From: Cavenderia fasciculata
Taxonomy: Eukaryota; Evosea; Eumycetozoa; Acytosteliales; Cavenderiaceae
Length of the DNA: 64,000 bases
NCBI RefSeq assembly: GCF_000203815.1
Contig: NW_004457637.1
Location: 248,001-312,000, forward strand
Reading direction: 5' to 3'
Shown here one piece after another: positions 63,223 to 64,000 of the stretch. The notes under the pieces were generated by a model. It saw nothing but the letters and a program-made list of their open reading frames with translations. It had not been told where the DNA came from and did not search any database. Every line of letters starts with the position of its first letter. Position 1 is the first letter of the stretch. Position numbers and translations under genes: made by a program.

Positions 63223-64000
63223 TTAAACATAATTTGAGTTTCCTATTTCTATTTTATTATGTGTCGGAGTTGGAGTTGGTGGAAGTGGTTTTTTATCTAT
63301 TTGATCGGCAATTGGTCGTGAAGATGATGATGGATGAGTGGATGAGGTGGAGGGGGTGGATATTGTTGGCGATGAGCGACGGGCTGGAGGACCATGATAT
63401 CCAGCCCATGTATAAGAGAATATACCTCCAACAAATATAAGGGCTGAACTGATAAGTACACAGATCCATCCAGTATACGGACCACCATAACGATGATCAT
63501 AAGGATCCCCTTTATCAACATCATACACAAATTTAAATGTTGGTGAGATTCGGTTAAATGATGTTGGGTCCTCGGAACCATCACAATTTTCAGTATCATA
63601 TTTTTCCCAACAATAATCTCTAATTTAAATTAAATGGTAATTAATATTAAATATTTTTGGTAATATATATGGATATTTTTTTTAAAGATATTTACCTTTT
63701 TCTAGCTTCACCTAAACCAACAAATATTAAAACAGACATTATACCAAGAACAAATGATATAGATGGTAAAAAACATTTTGTAAAAGTTGATAATTTAGGA
63801 CTTATTTTATGAAGCATATGTAGGGTGGCCAACATATTAAATGTTAAAATAAATCCTAAAACTACCCATGATAGGATTGCCATTCCAAAAGCTGCTTGGA
63901 ATATTGCTGTTTGTCTACGACTTGGAGCTTCTATATGTGTGTGATCTTCTTCTTGACCAGAAGGTGATATTATCTTGACATGATTATATGATATTAAAGT
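63223..64000 (-). CDS. Multi-pass membrane protein, 3' part, unknown
   Basis: Open from the window edge (64000-63696), spliced by GT-AG to 63619-63223; about 233 C-terminal residues are visible and the start lies outside. There are three membrane spans: about AILSWVVLGFILTFNMLATL, FLPSISFVLGIMSVLIFVGL and WICVLISSALIFVGGIFSYT. Between spans two and three is a Cys-containing loop (DYCWEKYDTENCDGSEDPTS). The cytosolic tail is Pro/Ser/Thr-rich with a KKPLPPTPTPTH segment that could bind SH3 domains. Topology and the paired-Cys loop are loosely like four-span claudin/SUR7-type proteins, but I do not recognise a family. Confidence 0.75.

Overview
The window reads as nuclear DNA of a dictyostelid social amoeba. 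Genes are dense, with short AT-rich introns (mostly 65-110 nt, GTATGT/GTAAGT donors, T-rich tracts before TTTAG). Coding sequence is full of poly-Asn, poly-Gln and poly-Ser runs, and spacers are very AT-rich with homopolymers and trinucleotide arrays. Conserved exons are less AT-rich than I would expect from D. discoideum itself, so another dictyostelid group is more likely; the exact species is an inference I cannot settle.

Layout, left to right. 1-9 kb (minus strand): the 5' part of an MFS transporter resembling MFSD8/CLN7, then a giant spastizin/ZFYVE26-like gene. 9.3-12.8 kb: a tiny CDC26 (anaphase-promoting complex) gene, a TPR protein and a Rac GTPase. 12.8-16.1 kb: a long spacer. 16.1-20.4 kb: a tandem array of F-box-like/leucine-rich genes in which copy 1 is open, copy 2 is frame-broken and copy 3 is truncated. 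21.6-26 kb: an armadillo-like membrane protein, a phytochelatin synthase with an unusual histidine-rich leader, and a secreted cyclophilin-like protein. 26.5-29.9 kb: an SH2/LRR protein resembling LrrB. 31.3-35 kb (plus strand): a highly expressed-looking Gln/Pro/Tyr-repeat protein, N-myristoyltransferase and riboflavin kinase. 35.1-38.4 kb: VPS18. 38.4-40.6 kb: gene relics and an inverted repeat. 40.6-42.7 kb: an RRM protein. 42.7-47.9 kb: a microsatellite-rich spacer with a telomere-like TTAGGG stretch. 47.9-53.4 kb: PLRG1 (splicing), an Mpv17/PMP22 protein and a G8-domain surface protein. 53.4-56.6 kb: MED15. 56.6-58.7 kb: a gene relic, a 54-T run and a perfect inverted repeat. 58.7-63 kb: kinesin-5 with a textbook BimC box. 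63.2-64 kb: the 3' part of a multi-pass membrane gene.

Functions are mostly housekeeping: endolysosomal trafficking (ZFYVE26, VPS18, the MFSD8-like carrier), cell cycle (CDC26, kinesin-5), transcription and splicing (MED15, PLRG1, RRM protein) and signalling (Rac, SH2/LRR protein, NMT). I see no operon-like logic linking them. Two conserved genes (ZFYVE26 and VPS18) each contain one unexplained reading-frame change, most simply a base error or a strain mutation. I found no intact mobile element, CRISPR array, rRNA or tRNA. The least explained parts are the decaying F-box array, the relic regions at 38.6-40.1 and 57.4-58.2 kb, and the metal-related leader on phytochelatin synthase.
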